In this document: positions 1 to 7,728 of the stretch, piece after piece
How the letters are laid out: each line of letters starts with the position of its first letter
How positions within the stretch are numbered: the stretch's first letter is position 1
DNA from: Pinibacter soli
Lineage (GTDB): Bacteria; Bacteroidota; Bacteroidia; Chitinophagales; Chitinophagaceae
Assembly: GCF_029961145.1 (NCBI RefSeq)
Contig: NZ_JASBRG010000006.1
Span: 1-50,473, forward strand
Length of the DNA: 50,473 nt
Reading direction: 5' to 3'
The notes under the pieces: generated by a model
Seen by the model: only the letters and a program-made list of their open reading frames with translations
Told to the model about the DNA's origin: nothing
Database searches by the model: none
Program-made: the position numbers and the translations under genes

Positions 1-61
1 TGAACGATAAACTATAATCCTTCTGGGTCCTTTTTAGATTACCACTCTTTGTTGCTTTCAT
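1..61 (-). CDS. IS3-family transposase OrfA, N-terminal fragment
   Basis: Reading the minus strand from an ATG at 61 gives 20 codons that run off the window edge. They contain the basic stretch KRTQKDYSLSF, which I recognise as the start of Bacteroidota IS3-family OrfA proteins, the helix-turn-helix partner made before the DDE integrase OrfB. Upstream lie two TTGAC motifs and a sequence that looks like the element end. Only the first 20 residues are visible, so the family call rests on a short match. Whether the element is intact cannot be seen. Confidence 0.6.
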   Translation of the reverse strand, partial: MKATKSGNLKRTQKDYSLSF

Positions 62-105
62 TGTATAAGTCAACTTTTGTGTCAACTTATTTCAGGACGA
101 GGCAC
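1..105 (-). mobile_element. end of an IS3-like insertion sequence (partial)
   Basis: The segment 62-105, read on the minus strand, has TCCTGAAATAAGTTGACA followed by a second TTGAC and then the OrfA start. This is the usual layout of the left end of IS3-group elements: a terminal inverted repeat overlapping the transposase promoter. The outer boundary near 97-105 is approximate because the other end lies outside the window. Confidence 0.5.
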
Positions 106-117
106 ATTATAAAAGCT

Positions 118-144
118 AAAGGTTCCGAGTGATCGGGACCTTTT
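118..144. terminator. hairpin with T tail
   Basis: AAAGGTTCCGA pairs with TCGGGACCTTT (one G-T pair) around a short loop and is followed by TTTTCGATTTT on the plus strand. It looks like an intrinsic terminator. It lies between the IS end and the convergent ricT gene, so it may be bidirectional or belong to a gene displaced by the IS. Confidence 0.5.
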
Positions 145-170
145 CGATTTTAATCTTTGATAGTTAATCG

Positions 171-291
171 CCAGAGGCGATAGAATAATACATCAAAGCT
201 GGAAGCTTTGAGGAGCAGCACTGCACAATTCATTTCGGGCCGCCGCTCTGCGAGGCTTTCAGCCTCGCAGTTTTATTCTGTTGCCTCTGGC
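171..291. repeat. nested palindromic intergenic structure
   Basis: Outer arms GCCAGAGGC...AGAAT (171-187) and ATTCT...GCCTCTGGC (275-291) enclose a CAAAGCT/AGCTTTG hairpin and a perfect CTGCGAGGCT/AGCCTCGCAG hairpin at 248-270 followed by TTTT. No gene fits here. It could fold as RNA from either strand, or be a decayed repeat. Confidence 0.5.
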
Positions 292-311
292 AACAACAAA
301 TGCAGAAAAGC

Positions 312-341
312 AAAAGGGTCCAATTTCTTGAACCCTTTTTA
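312..341 (-). terminator. terminator downstream of ricT
   Basis: AAAAGGGT and ACCCTTTT pair around a loop of about 13 bases just after the stop of the minus-strand PSP1 gene. On that strand the hairpin is followed by GCTTTT, consistent with rho-independent termination. Confidence 0.55.
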
Positions 342-359
342 CTTTTTATTTATCTCTTT

Positions 360-1838
360 TTATTTCTTCTCTCCGCCTTCTTGTGGAGGCTGCTGAGGAG
401 GTCGGTTTGGTCTTTTTTGATGATGCTGCCTGTTGTGCTGAGGAGGTCTTTGCTGCGGATTTTCCTTCTGCGGTTGTTGTCCCTGTCCCTGCGGCGGCCT
501 TTGTTGCTGGTTTCCGCCTTGCTGCTGCTGAGGCGCCGGTCTTTGACCCTGGCCTTGTTGCGGCGGTCTCGGCTGCTGAGGAGGTCTGTTTGGTTGCTGC
601 GGCTGTTGCGGCTTACCTTGTGGCTGTTGAGGTTTCCCTACGGAGCTTCTTTGCTGCGGATTGTTTCCTCCTTGGCCCTGCGGCTGTTGAGGTTGGCGCT
701 CGTTTCTGCTCTTGTTGTGGTGCTGGGAAGACTGTTTTTTCTTCCTATCATTTTTATCAAGGCTTTGCAAACTGATCTGACCAACTACATCTACAAACTC
801 AGGTTCTACTTCCTTCACTTTGGAACTGGTAACCTCAACTACTTCCAACTCATCAGGCACAATGCCCTGCATATTCAGAGATCTGATTTTCTTAACCCTG
901 TCAATAGCTACCGGATATTGTTTTGTACTGTCGGGCAATACATACCACATCAGGTTTTTGAAAATGTCTTTCTTAATCAGGATCGCATTTCCTCTTCCCA
1001 CCTGTAAGGTATCTGCATTTTCAGGGAAATGCTGCAATGCATCAAGATATGTATCCAGCTCATAGTTCAGACAACATTTCAAACGCCCACATTGGCCGCT
1101 GAGTTTTGTCTGGTTGATGGAAAGGTTCTGATAACGTGCCGCCGTAGTATTTACGCTCTTAAAATCTGTGAGCCACGTGCTACAGCAAAGTTCGCGACCG
1201 CAACTTCCTACACCACCTACTTTTGCCGCTTCCTGGCGGGCACCGATCTGGCGCATTTCCACCTTTACTTTGAACTCTCCGGCGTAAACTTTAATAAGTT
1301 CACGGAAGTCAACACGATCATCTGCTATGTAAAAGAAGGTTGCCTTTCTGCCATCGGCTTGCATTTCCACCTGGGAAATTTTCATGTTCAGCTTTAGCTG
1401 TTTTGCAATAGCTCTTGAACGGATTACCGCTTCCGGCTCCCTTGCTTTATTAATGTCTCTTACTTCAATGTCCCTGTCGGAAGCGCGGCGAAGAATTTTT
1501 TTCATATCGGGATCAAACTCGTTCACACCCCTTTTTTTCATTTGCAGGCGCACCAGTTCTCCCGTCATTGAAATTTCTCCCACATCAAATCCGCTCACTC
1601 CTTCAACAGTTACATTCTCACCTTTTTCAAAGTGCTGTAAAGTTGTATTTCTAAAAAAGTCTTTGCGACTGCCATTGTTAAAGCTGATCTCGACCACTTT
1701 GCAAGCGCTCTCAACATCTGCAAAGGGGAGATTGGCAAGCCAGTCGTGCACATTCATCCGGTTACAACCTCCTGAACTGCATCCGCCATTGCTTTTGCAT
1801 CCGTTCGGTTTTCCGGTACCGCAACTACCACATCCCAT
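360..1838 (-). CDS. ricT: PSP1/RicT-like regulatory iron-sulfur protein
   Basis: Protein of 492 residues. Residues about 50-320 carry the PSP1 domain with the paired cysteine signatures CGRELCC (213-219) and CGRLKCC (250-256), as in Bacillus YaaT/RicT. That protein belongs to the RicA-RicF-RicT Y-complex, which binds iron-sulfur clusters and affects RNA processing and development. The first 25 residues add five more cysteines (3, 6, 14, 20, 25) in a Gly-rich context. From about residue 380 to the end the chain is almost only Pro, Gln, Gly, Asn, Arg and Lys, so probably disordered. The start is the ATG at 1838; no internal start would keep the cysteine cluster. The PSP1 call is firm. The partner proteins are not in this window, so the complex is inferred. 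Confidence 0.88.
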   Translation of the reverse strand: MGCGSCGTGKPNGCKSNGGCSSGGCNRMNVHDWLANLPFADVESACKVVEISFNNGSRKDFFRNTTLQHFEKGENVTVEGVSGFDVGEISMTGELVRLQMKKRGVNEFDPDMKKILRRASDRDIEVRDINKAREPEAVIRSRAIAKQLKLNMKISQVEMQADGRKATFFYIADDRVDFRELIKVYAGEFKVKVEMRQIGARQEAAKVGGVGSCGRELCCSTWLTDFKSVNTTAARYQNLSINQTKLSGQCGRLKCCLNYELDTYLDALQHFPENADTLQVGRGNAILIKKDIFKNLMWYVLPDSTKQYPVAIDRVKKIRSLNMQGIVPDELEVVEVTSSKVKEVEPEFVDVVGQISLQSLDKNDRKKKQSSQHHNKSRNERQPQQPQGQGGNNPQQRSSVGKPQQPQGKPQQPQQPNRPPQQPRPPQQGQGQRPAPQQQQGGNQQQRPPQGQGQQPQKENPQQRPPQHNRQHHQKRPNRPPQQPPQEGGEKK

Positions 1839-1944
1839 GTATATATAGGTTTACGAGTATTAAAAAATTTATTTCAAATCCGGCAAATCAATCAATAATG
1901 TATTTTACCAGGACATATTTTACAAATATAGGCCAAATAAGCAA

Positions 1945-2035
1945 GTGTACGGTGTTAGATGTACGGTGTACGAAATTCGTCTGGATGCTACCCTTTAAAG
2001 TATTTTGTACACCGTACTTCGTATATCGTACATCA
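1945..2035. repeat. imperfect palindrome of GTACGGTGTAC motifs
   Basis: The left arm (1945-1973) repeats TGTACGGTGT twice. The right arm (2005-2035) has GTACACCGTAC and ATCGTACATC as the reverse complement. It fills the divergent gap between ricT and the phosphoesterase gene. A related shorter palindrome occurs at 27876-27940. Confidence 0.6.
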
Positions 2036-2115
2036 TTTGCAGCAGTTAACCTTTTCTTAATCACCGCTTAATACAGGGGTAATATGTTATAAGCAATTTT
2101 GGAAAACCGAAAGTC

Positions 2116-2952
2116 ATGGAAAAGCGTTCTGTAGATGTTGCCGTGTTGTCCGACCTGCATTTAGGCACTTATGGCTGCCATGCTAAAGAGATCCTCAATT
2201 ACCTTAAAAGCATCTCTCCGCAAATCCTCATTTTAAACGGCGACGTAATCGACGGCTGGCAATTCAGCAAAAGATATTTTCCTGCAGCACACATGGGCGT
2301 TATCAAAGAAATTATGAGTTTGCTGAGCAAGGGCACCCGCGTAATTTACATTACCGGCAACCATGATGAAATGCTTCGTCGCTACAGCGACATTCAACTT
2401 GGAAACTTCCAGCTTACAGATAAGGTAGTTATCGAGATCAATAATAAAATGACCTGGATCTTTCACGGCGATGTGTTTGACAACACCACGAAAGGGAGCG
2501 CAAAAATCCTGGCAAAATTGGGCAGCAGTGGATATGGCTTGCTCATTCTACTGAACAAATTTGTGAACCGTTGCCTTAAATTGATGGGTCGCGAACGCGT
2601 TTCTTTTTCCAAAAAAGTAATGGAGGAAGTAAACAAGGCGGTTACCAAAATCAATGACTTTGAACAAACAGCTGCAGAACTCGCGATCGAAAAGAAATAT
2701 GACTATGTGATCTGCGGACATATTCATCAGCCGCAAAAAAGAGTAATCGAAACGAAAGACGGAAGTGTAATGTACCTCAATTCGGGCGACTGGGTAGAAA
2801 ACCTTACCGCTTTGGAATATTACAGCAACGACTGGCACATTTATGAATACGATCACGCCAAGTTTGAAAATACCAAACACGAACACTCCGAACCTACGCT
2901 GAACGTAGTAACTGACGACATTCATTTTTATATAAACTCCTTAGCTATCTAA
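2116..2952 (+). CDS. UDP-2,3-diacylglucosamine diphosphatase-like metallophosphoesterase
   Basis: A 278-residue calcineurin-like phosphoesterase with the full metal-binding set in order: SDLHLG, NGDVIDGW, TGNHDE, FHGDVFD and CGHIHQP. The length and the absence of a signal peptide fit cytosolic enzymes of the LpxH/YbbF group, which cleave UDP-diacylglucosamine to lipid X in lipid A synthesis. It is followed after 10 bases by a glycosyltransferase gene, so the two are probably co-transcribed and act on envelope lipids. The fold and motifs are certain. The exact substrate is inferred, since Bacteroidota have several paralogues of this type. Confidence 0.8.
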   Translation: MEKRSVDVAVLSDLHLGTYGCHAKEILNYLKSISPQILILNGDVIDGWQFSKRYFPAAHMGVIKEIMSLLSKGTRVIYITGNHDEMLRRYSDIQLGNFQLTDKVVIEINNKMTWIFHGDVFDNTTKGSAKILAKLGSSGYGLLILLNKFVNRCLKLMGRERVSFSKKVMEEVNKAVTKINDFEQTAAELAIEKKYDYVICGHIHQPQKRVIETKDGSVMYLNSGDWVENLTALEYYSNDWHIYEYDHAKFENTKHEHSEPTLNVVTDDIHFYINSLAI

Positions 2953-2962
2953 AACCCATTCC

Positions 2963-4039
2963 ATGAAAATTTTATACGCAGTGCAGGCAACGGGAAACGG
3001 ACACATTAGCAGAGCCACGCAATTACTTCCTTACATGGAAAAGTATGGTGAGGTAGACGTGTTCCTAAGCGGCAGCAACTGCGACCTTGCAACAGATCTT
3101 CCTGTAAAATACCGCAGCAAGGGAATGAGTTTCTTCTACAATAAAAATGGCGGCCTCGACTATTTGAAAACCGCAAAACATGTAACTACAGGTTTAAAGC
3201 GTATAATTTCCGAAGTGCGTTCTCTTCCTGTTGATAAATACGATGTTGTTATAAATGATTTTGAAAGCATCACATCCTTATCATGTGCGTTTAAAAAAGT
3301 TGCTTCAGTAAATTTTGGTCACCAGGCATCTTTTCAATCTCCGTTTGTGCCACGTCCTGCTAACAAAGAGTTCGTTGGTGAAACCGTTTTGAAAAACTAT
3401 GCACGAGCTTCACAATACATCGGCCTACACTTCAAAAGCTATGATGATTTTATTTTTGAGCCAGTCGTTAAAAAAGAAATTCTTGAAGCAAGTCCCGTAA
3501 ATAATGGACATATCACGGTTTATTTATCAGCTTATCATGATGAAGTATTGATAAAATATTTCCGCCAGATCCCTCATGTTCGTTTCCACGTGTTTTCGAA
3601 ACAAGTGAAACAAAAAATAGTTCAGGATAATGTCACTTTTATTCCGGTGCAGCAGGCGGCCTTCAATGAAAGTATGATCCATTCAATGGGAGTCATTACC
3701 GGCGCGGGTTTCGAGACTCCTGCAGAGGTTATGCATTTGCAAAAGAAGCTAATGGTAATTCCCATCAAAGGTCAATACGAGCAATACTGCAATGCAGCAG
3801 CTCTTGATGAGTTTGGTGTAAAAGTTCTACAAACGATAGACGGCGACTTTGTTGCTCATATCAATCAATGGCTCGAATCTTACACTTATGAGCCTGTTAG
3901 CTACACAAATGTAATTCCTGAAGTATTGCAGCATTTATTCGAAAGTTATTCTCCGGAGAAACATCTGGCGTTGAACGTGTTACCCGATTTCAGGCAGGTT
4001 TTGGCGAAACTGGGCCTAATAAACATCAGCTTCGATTAA
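2963..4039 (+). CDS. MurG/GT28-like glycosyltransferase
   Basis: A 358-residue two-domain GT-B protein. The N-terminus has the glycine-rich acceptor loop QATGNGHISRA, as in MurG and monogalactosyldiacylglycerol synthases. The C-terminal half has GAGFETPAEVMHL and an IPIKGQYEQ segment, matching the donor nucleotide site of the TIGR00661-type family. No membrane segments or signal are seen. It starts 10 bases after the phosphoesterase stop, so an operon is likely. The role is probably addition of a sugar to a membrane lipid; neither donor nor acceptor can be read from the sequence. Confidence 0.75.
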   Translation: MKILYAVQATGNGHISRATQLLPYMEKYGEVDVFLSGSNCDLATDLPVKYRSKGMSFFYNKNGGLDYLKTAKHVTTGLKRIISEVRSLPVDKYDVVINDFESITSLSCAFKKVASVNFGHQASFQSPFVPRPANKEFVGETVLKNYARASQYIGLHFKSYDDFIFEPVVKKEILEASPVNNGHITVYLSAYHDEVLIKYFRQIPHVRFHVFSKQVKQKIVQDNVTFIPVQQAAFNESMIHSMGVITGAGFETPAEVMHLQKKLMVIPIKGQYEQYCNAAALDEFGVKVLQTIDGDFVAHINQWLESYTYEPVSYTNVIPEVLQHLFESYSPEKHLALNVLPDFRQVLAKLGLINISFD

Positions 4040-4052
4040 TATTGGTAGGGTT

Positions 4053-4080
4053 TTTGGCTATTTGATATTTACTATTTTTG
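4053..4080 (+). promoter_or_regulatory. Bacteroidota-type promoter for the hydroxylase gene
   Basis: TTTG at 4053-4056 and TATTTTTG at 4073-4080 (consensus TAnnTTTG) are separated by 16 bases and lie 26 bases before the ATG of the next gene. This is the usual -33/-7 layout in this phylum, with a slightly short spacer. Confidence 0.5.
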
Positions 4081-4105
4081 TAGAAGGTAATAAAAATCAT
4101 TAGCT

Positions 4106-4765
4106 ATGAAGTTTGACAAAATTAAGAATAAAGGACAGGCACGGTTGTTTGAAAGTCAATACCTTGAAATGCTTACCAAAACACACCCTTTGGTGATTTG
4201 GGGCATGTACATTCCGATTATTGGTTACCTATTATTTCACGCTCACACAAAACTTGGTTTCGATATAACAACACTGCTGCTGGTATTTTTTTGCGGCTTG
4301 TTTTTCTGGACTTTTTTTGAATATCTCGCTCACCGTTTTTTATTTCATTTTGTTACAGAAAATCCTAGAACACAACGCTTCGTTTATGTACTGCACGGCA
4401 ACCACCACGAATATCCAAGAGACAAGGAGCGTTTGTTTATGCCGCCGGTTCCAAGTTTGATTTTAGCTTCTATTATTTTTTCTCTTCAGTACTCAATACT
4501 GCGCGGTTACACATTTATGTTCTTCCCTGGTTTTATGTTGGGCTATCTTTTGTACGGCTCTATGCACTATGCTATTCACGCTTGGAACCCTCCGTTCAAA
4601 TGGATGAAACCATTGTGGAGAAACCATCACCTGCATCATTACAAAAATGATCACATGGGTTATGGTGTTAGTTCTACCATTTGGGACCACGTGTTTGGTA
4701 CTATGTTCGATCTTAAAAAAGAAAAAGAAGATAAAGAGAAGGTGAAGGATTTGATGTTTAAGTAA
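4106..4765 (+). CDS. fatty acid hydroxylase / sterol desaturase family membrane enzyme
   Basis: A 219-residue integral membrane protein with about four hydrophobic segments. The histidine clusters are HRFLFH, HGNHHEYP, HYAIH and HHLHHYKN, the di-iron ligand set of the fatty acid 2-hydroxylase / sterol desaturase superfamily. Its length matches bacterial FA2H-like proteins, which hydroxylate acyl chains of sphingolipids or ornithine lipids. It has its own promoter-like sequence and a terminator after it, so it is probably monocistronic. The chemistry is well supported; the lipid substrate is inferred. Confidence 0.82.
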   Translation: MKFDKIKNKGQARLFESQYLEMLTKTHPLVIWGMYIPIIGYLLFHAHTKLGFDITTLLLVFFCGLFFWTFFEYLAHRFLFHFVTENPRTQRFVYVLHGNHHEYPRDKERLFMPPVPSLILASIIFSLQYSILRGYTFMFFPGFMLGYLLYGSMHYAIHAWNPPFKWMKPLWRNHHLHHYKNDHMGYGVSSTIWDHVFGTMFDLKKEKEDKEKVKDLMFK

Positions 4766-4794
4766 TTGAAAGTGGAAAATTGAAAATGATATTG

Positions 4795-4824
4795 AAAGCC
4801 CGCGAGTAATTCCGTGGGCTTTTT
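4795..4824 (+). terminator. rho-independent terminator after the hydroxylase
   Basis: AAAGCCCGCG pairs with CGTGGGCTTT (one G-T pair) and is followed by TTTT, 30 bases after the stop codon. Confidence 0.75.
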
Positions 4825-4888
4825 CTGTGCAGGAAGGGCGAATGCGATTCGTCCCTACATTTTCAACTTTCAATTTTCAATTCTCTAC

Positions 4889-4896
4889 TATCTTTG
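4889..4896 (+). promoter_or_regulatory. -7 promoter element TATCTTTG
   Basis: Exact match to TAnnTTTG, 22 bases before the KAS III start. No clear TTTG lies at the usual -33 distance, so the call is tentative. Confidence 0.4.
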
Positions 4897-4918
4897 GTTT
4901 CAATTAAAACGATTGTAA

Positions 4919-5968
4919 ATGCAACACTCTAAAATAGCCGGAATAGGAATGTATGTTCCTAAGAATGTTTACACGAATACAGATCTTACCAACTTCATGG
5001 ATACGAGTGATGAATGGATACAGGAACGTACGGGTATCAAAGAGCGCCGCTATGCCGACCGCACTGGAGAAACGACAACTACGATGGGGGTTGAAGCAGC
5101 GAAAATTGCTATTGAAAGAGCGGGTATTACTCCACAGGATATAGACTTCATTGTATTTGCAACATTGAGTCCGGATTATTATTTCCCCGGATGCGGTGTG
5201 CTTGTACAAAGGGCTTTACAAATGAAGGAGGTAGGTGCACTTGACATACGCAACCAGTGCAGTGGTTTCATCTATGCATTGAGTGTGGCGGATCAATTCA
5301 TTAAAACGGGTATGTACAAAAACATTCTTGTTATAGGCAGTGAGAAACATTCTTTCGGAATGGACTTTACTACAAGAGGTAGAAACGTAAGCGTAATATT
5401 TGGTGATGGTGCTGGAGCGGTTGTACTGCAACCAACTTCAAAAGAAGGACATGGCATCTTAAGCACGCATTTGCACAGTGATGGTGGTGACGCAGAACTT
5501 TTGGCAATGTTCAATCCGGGAACGCATTCAAATCATTGGCTGGATAAAAAGCTCGCAGACTACGATGAAGCGGCTATCGGAGAAACATTCATGAGCCATC
5601 AAATGATTGACAACGGACAGAATTTTGCCTACATGGATGGTCCCGCTGTTTTCAAAAAGGCTGTGGTGAAATTTCCTGAAGTAATTGGTGAAGCGCTTGC
5701 TGCAAATAATCTGAAACCTTCAGATATTGATATGCTGGTTCCTCACCAGGCAAATTTGCGCATTGCGCAGTTTGTTCAACAAACACTAAAACTGAGCGAC
5801 GATAAGGTTTATAACAATATTCAAAAATACGGCAACACCACCGCGGCATCTATTCCCATTGCTTTATGCGAAGCATGGGAAGCTGGTAAAGTAAAAGAAG
5901 GCGATTTGGTTTGCCTTGCTGCATTTGGTAGCGGATTTACATGGGCGAGTGCGCTGGTGCGGTGGTGA
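4919..5968 (+). CDS. fabH: beta-ketoacyl-ACP synthase III
   Basis: A 349-residue thiolase-fold enzyme with the KAS III triad: Cys114 in NQCSGF, His276 in VPHQANLRI and Asn306 in YGNTTAAS. KAS III condenses an acyl-CoA starter with malonyl-ACP to begin fatty acid synthesis. It is slightly longer than E. coli FabH (317) because of an insertion at about 205-235, common in Bacteroidota paralogues. It stands alone about 13.7 kb from the pigment cluster. A housekeeping or special-starter role is more likely than flexirubin assembly, but a DarB-like role for dialkylresorcinol synthesis cannot be excluded from sequence alone. Confidence 0.85.
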   Translation: MQHSKIAGIGMYVPKNVYTNTDLTNFMDTSDEWIQERTGIKERRYADRTGETTTTMGVEAAKIAIERAGITPQDIDFIVFATLSPDYYFPGCGVLVQRALQMKEVGALDIRNQCSGFIYALSVADQFIKTGMYKNILVIGSEKHSFGMDFTTRGRNVSVIFGDGAGAVVLQPTSKEGHGILSTHLHSDGGDAELLAMFNPGTHSNHWLDKKLADYDEAAIGETFMSHQMIDNGQNFAYMDGPAVFKKAVVKFPEVIGEALAANNLKPSDIDMLVPHQANLRIAQFVQQTLKLSDDKVYNNIQKYGNTTAASIPIALCEAWEAGKVKEGDLVCLAAFGSGFTWASALVRW

Positions 5969-5971
5969 GAG

Positions 5972-6131
5972 AGCACGCAGATGACGCTGATTAGACTGAT
6001 TTGCACGGATTTTTTCCTAATTGGAGAAATTGTGAGCTACTCATCCGGTAACTCAAAGAAGAAAGTTATCACCTACCCAACCATTAGACAAGGATCCGTG
6101 TAAATCCGTCTAGTCCGTGTCATCCGTGTGC
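5972..6131. repeat. intergenic palindrome, family A
   Basis: The left arm (5972-6011) has GCACGCAGATGACGCTGATT and continues GACTGATTTGCACGGAT. The right arm (6093-6131) is its near reverse complement, ending GTCATCCGTGTG. About 80 unrelated bases lie between. A second full copy is at 19478-19625 and a left-arm copy is at 10600-10640. It lies immediately downstream of fabH and may act as a transcript end or as REP-like DNA. Confidence 0.7.
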
Positions 6132-6204
6132 CATCAATCTGCAATTTCAAATCATGAAAATCTGCGTTCCGTTCTCTACTTTTATCCAACCTAAATTGAT
6201 CAAC

Positions 6205-7557
6205 ATGAAAATGCGACTCCTACTCCTGTTTCTTCTTTTTATTTCATCACATACTTTCTCTCAAACCATTATTCAAAAGGATCCGCAGATAGAGAAAATG
6301 CTGAAAGATGTTTCTTCGGACTCGCTGAAATCTTATATAACCAGGCTGGTAGGTTTTGGAACCAGAAACACGCTGAGTACACAAACCAATCCCAAAAGAG
6401 GAATTGGCGCTGCAAGGCAATGGGTGCTTAGTCGCTTCAATGAATTCGCAAAACAATCGGGCGGAAGAATGACTGCTTTCATTGACACTACCACATTACA
6501 AAAAGATGGACGCAGAGTTGATACCACTATTTTACTGGGCAACGTTGTAGCAACACTAAAGGGAACCGATCCAAATGATGATCGCATTTTTATCATCAGC
6601 GGTCATTTGGATAATATGCGCACCGATGTAATGGATCGCAACGGAGATGCCCCTGGCGCAAATGATGACGCCAGCGGAACAGCCGCTGTAATGGAGTGTG
6701 CAAGGGTAATGAGCAAAAACGCTTTCCCTGCAACAATAATTTTTGTTGCCGTTAGCGGCGAGGAGCAAGGGCTTCTTGGATCAACATTTATGGCACAAAA
6801 AGCAAAAAAGGAGAATTGGAACATTGAAGCGGTGCTGAACAATGATATCATGGGCAGCAACAACAGCAGCGAAACAAACATTACTGATAACACAAAGGTG
6901 CGTGTGTTTAGTGAAGCATTTGAAGTAACTGACACAGGAAAGTCTGCATTAAACATTCGCAACCTTGGTTTGGAAAACGACGGCAAAGCAAGACAACTGG
7001 CGAGATATGTAAAAGAAATTGGCGAACGCTACGTTGATAATCTTCAAGTGATGATGATCTATCGCAATGACCGGTTCTTAAGAGGCGGCGATCATTCGCC
7101 TTTCGTACAGCGTGGTTATGCTGCAGTACGCATCACGGAGATGAACGAAAACTATTATCATCAGCACCAGGATGTGCGGGTGGAAAACGGCATTCAATAT
7201 GGCGATCTGGTACAGTATATCGATTTCGAATACCTGCGAAAAAACACCTGCATGAACCTCAGCAATCTTGCCAATCTTGCTAAGTCACCTTCCATGCCGC
7301 AGGAAGTAAGAATAGATGTAAAGAAACTTACCAATTATACAAACTTAAGCTGGAAAGTACCAAAGACCGGTAAAGTGAAAGGTTATTATATTTTGATGAG
7401 GGAAACAACAAGCGCGGTGTGGCAGAAAAAAATTTTTACCGCCGATTTAAAAATAGATCTGCCTTATTCAAAAGACAATTATTTCTTTGCGGTTCAATCC
7501 ATAAGCGAAGATGGCAACGAAGGATTACCGGTGGTACCTGTCCCTGCGGGACGATGA
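6205..7557 (+). CDS. secreted M28-family zinc peptidase
   Basis: From the ATG at 6205 the protein is 450 residues and opens with a clear signal peptide (MKMRLLLLFLLF...SQ). An in-frame ATG at 6154 is less likely because that stretch belongs to a family B repeat arm and would put a non-signal segment in front. Zinc ligands of M28 aminopeptidases appear in order: SGHLDN, NDDASGTAA, SGEEQGLLGS, NNDIMGS and a late His in YYHQHQD. A C-terminal segment of about 85 residues looks like a fibronectin III-like beta domain. It is probably an exported metallo-aminopeptidase acting in the periplasm or outside the cell. The substrate is unknown. Confidence 0.85.
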   Translation: MKMRLLLLFLLFISSHTFSQTIIQKDPQIEKMLKDVSSDSLKSYITRLVGFGTRNTLSTQTNPKRGIGAARQWVLSRFNEFAKQSGGRMTAFIDTTTLQKDGRRVDTTILLGNVVATLKGTDPNDDRIFIISGHLDNMRTDVMDRNGDAPGANDDASGTAAVMECARVMSKNAFPATIIFVAVSGEEQGLLGSTFMAQKAKKENWNIEAVLNNDIMGSNNSSETNITDNTKVRVFSEAFEVTDTGKSALNIRNLGLENDGKARQLARYVKEIGERYVDNLQVMMIYRNDRFLRGGDHSPFVQRGYAAVRITEMNENYYHQHQDVRVENGIQYGDLVQYIDFEYLRKNTCMNLSNLANLAKSPSMPQEVRIDVKKLTNYTNLSWKVPKTGKVKGYYILMRETTSAVWQKKIFTADLKIDLPYSKDNYFFAVQSISEDGNEGLPVVPVPAGR

Positions 7558-7561
7558 GATT

Positions 7562-7687
7562 GAACGCAGATTTTCATGACTGTCAAGATTTGTTATGATT
7601 TGAAAATTGGTGGCTTTTATTTTATCAATACTCAGATTCAAAAAAATCTTGACCAATCATGAAAATCATGACAATCTGCGTTCTTTC
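7562..7687. repeat. intergenic palindrome, family B, copy 1
   Basis: GAACGCAGATTTTCATGACT at the left is mirrored by ATGACAATCTGCGTTC at the right, around about 70 bases with further TCATGA steps. Related copies are at 18913-19076 and 20041-20184, and a half arm is near 6150-6175. Confidence 0.7.
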
Positions 7688-7716
7688 TCTAAACTTCTGC
7701 GTTCCTATCATTTCCC

Positions 7717-7724
7717 TACATTTG
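7717..7724 (+). promoter_or_regulatory. -7 promoter element TACATTTG next to a start codon
   Basis: Exact TAnnTTTG match ending four bases before the lipid kinase ATG. If used, transcription would begin at or within a few bases of the ATG, so the mRNA would be leaderless or nearly so. Confidence 0.4.
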
Positions 7725-7728
7725 CCGA

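Noticed and set aside
300-1007. A long Leu/Arg-rich ORF on the plus strand over the ricT tail
   Set aside because: It is the complement of the repetitive Pro/Gln coding sequence; its composition follows from that and no domain is visible.
6154-6204. N-terminal extension of the M28 peptidase from the ATG at 6154
   Set aside because: That stretch belongs to a family B repeat arm and precedes an obvious signal peptide that begins at 6205.
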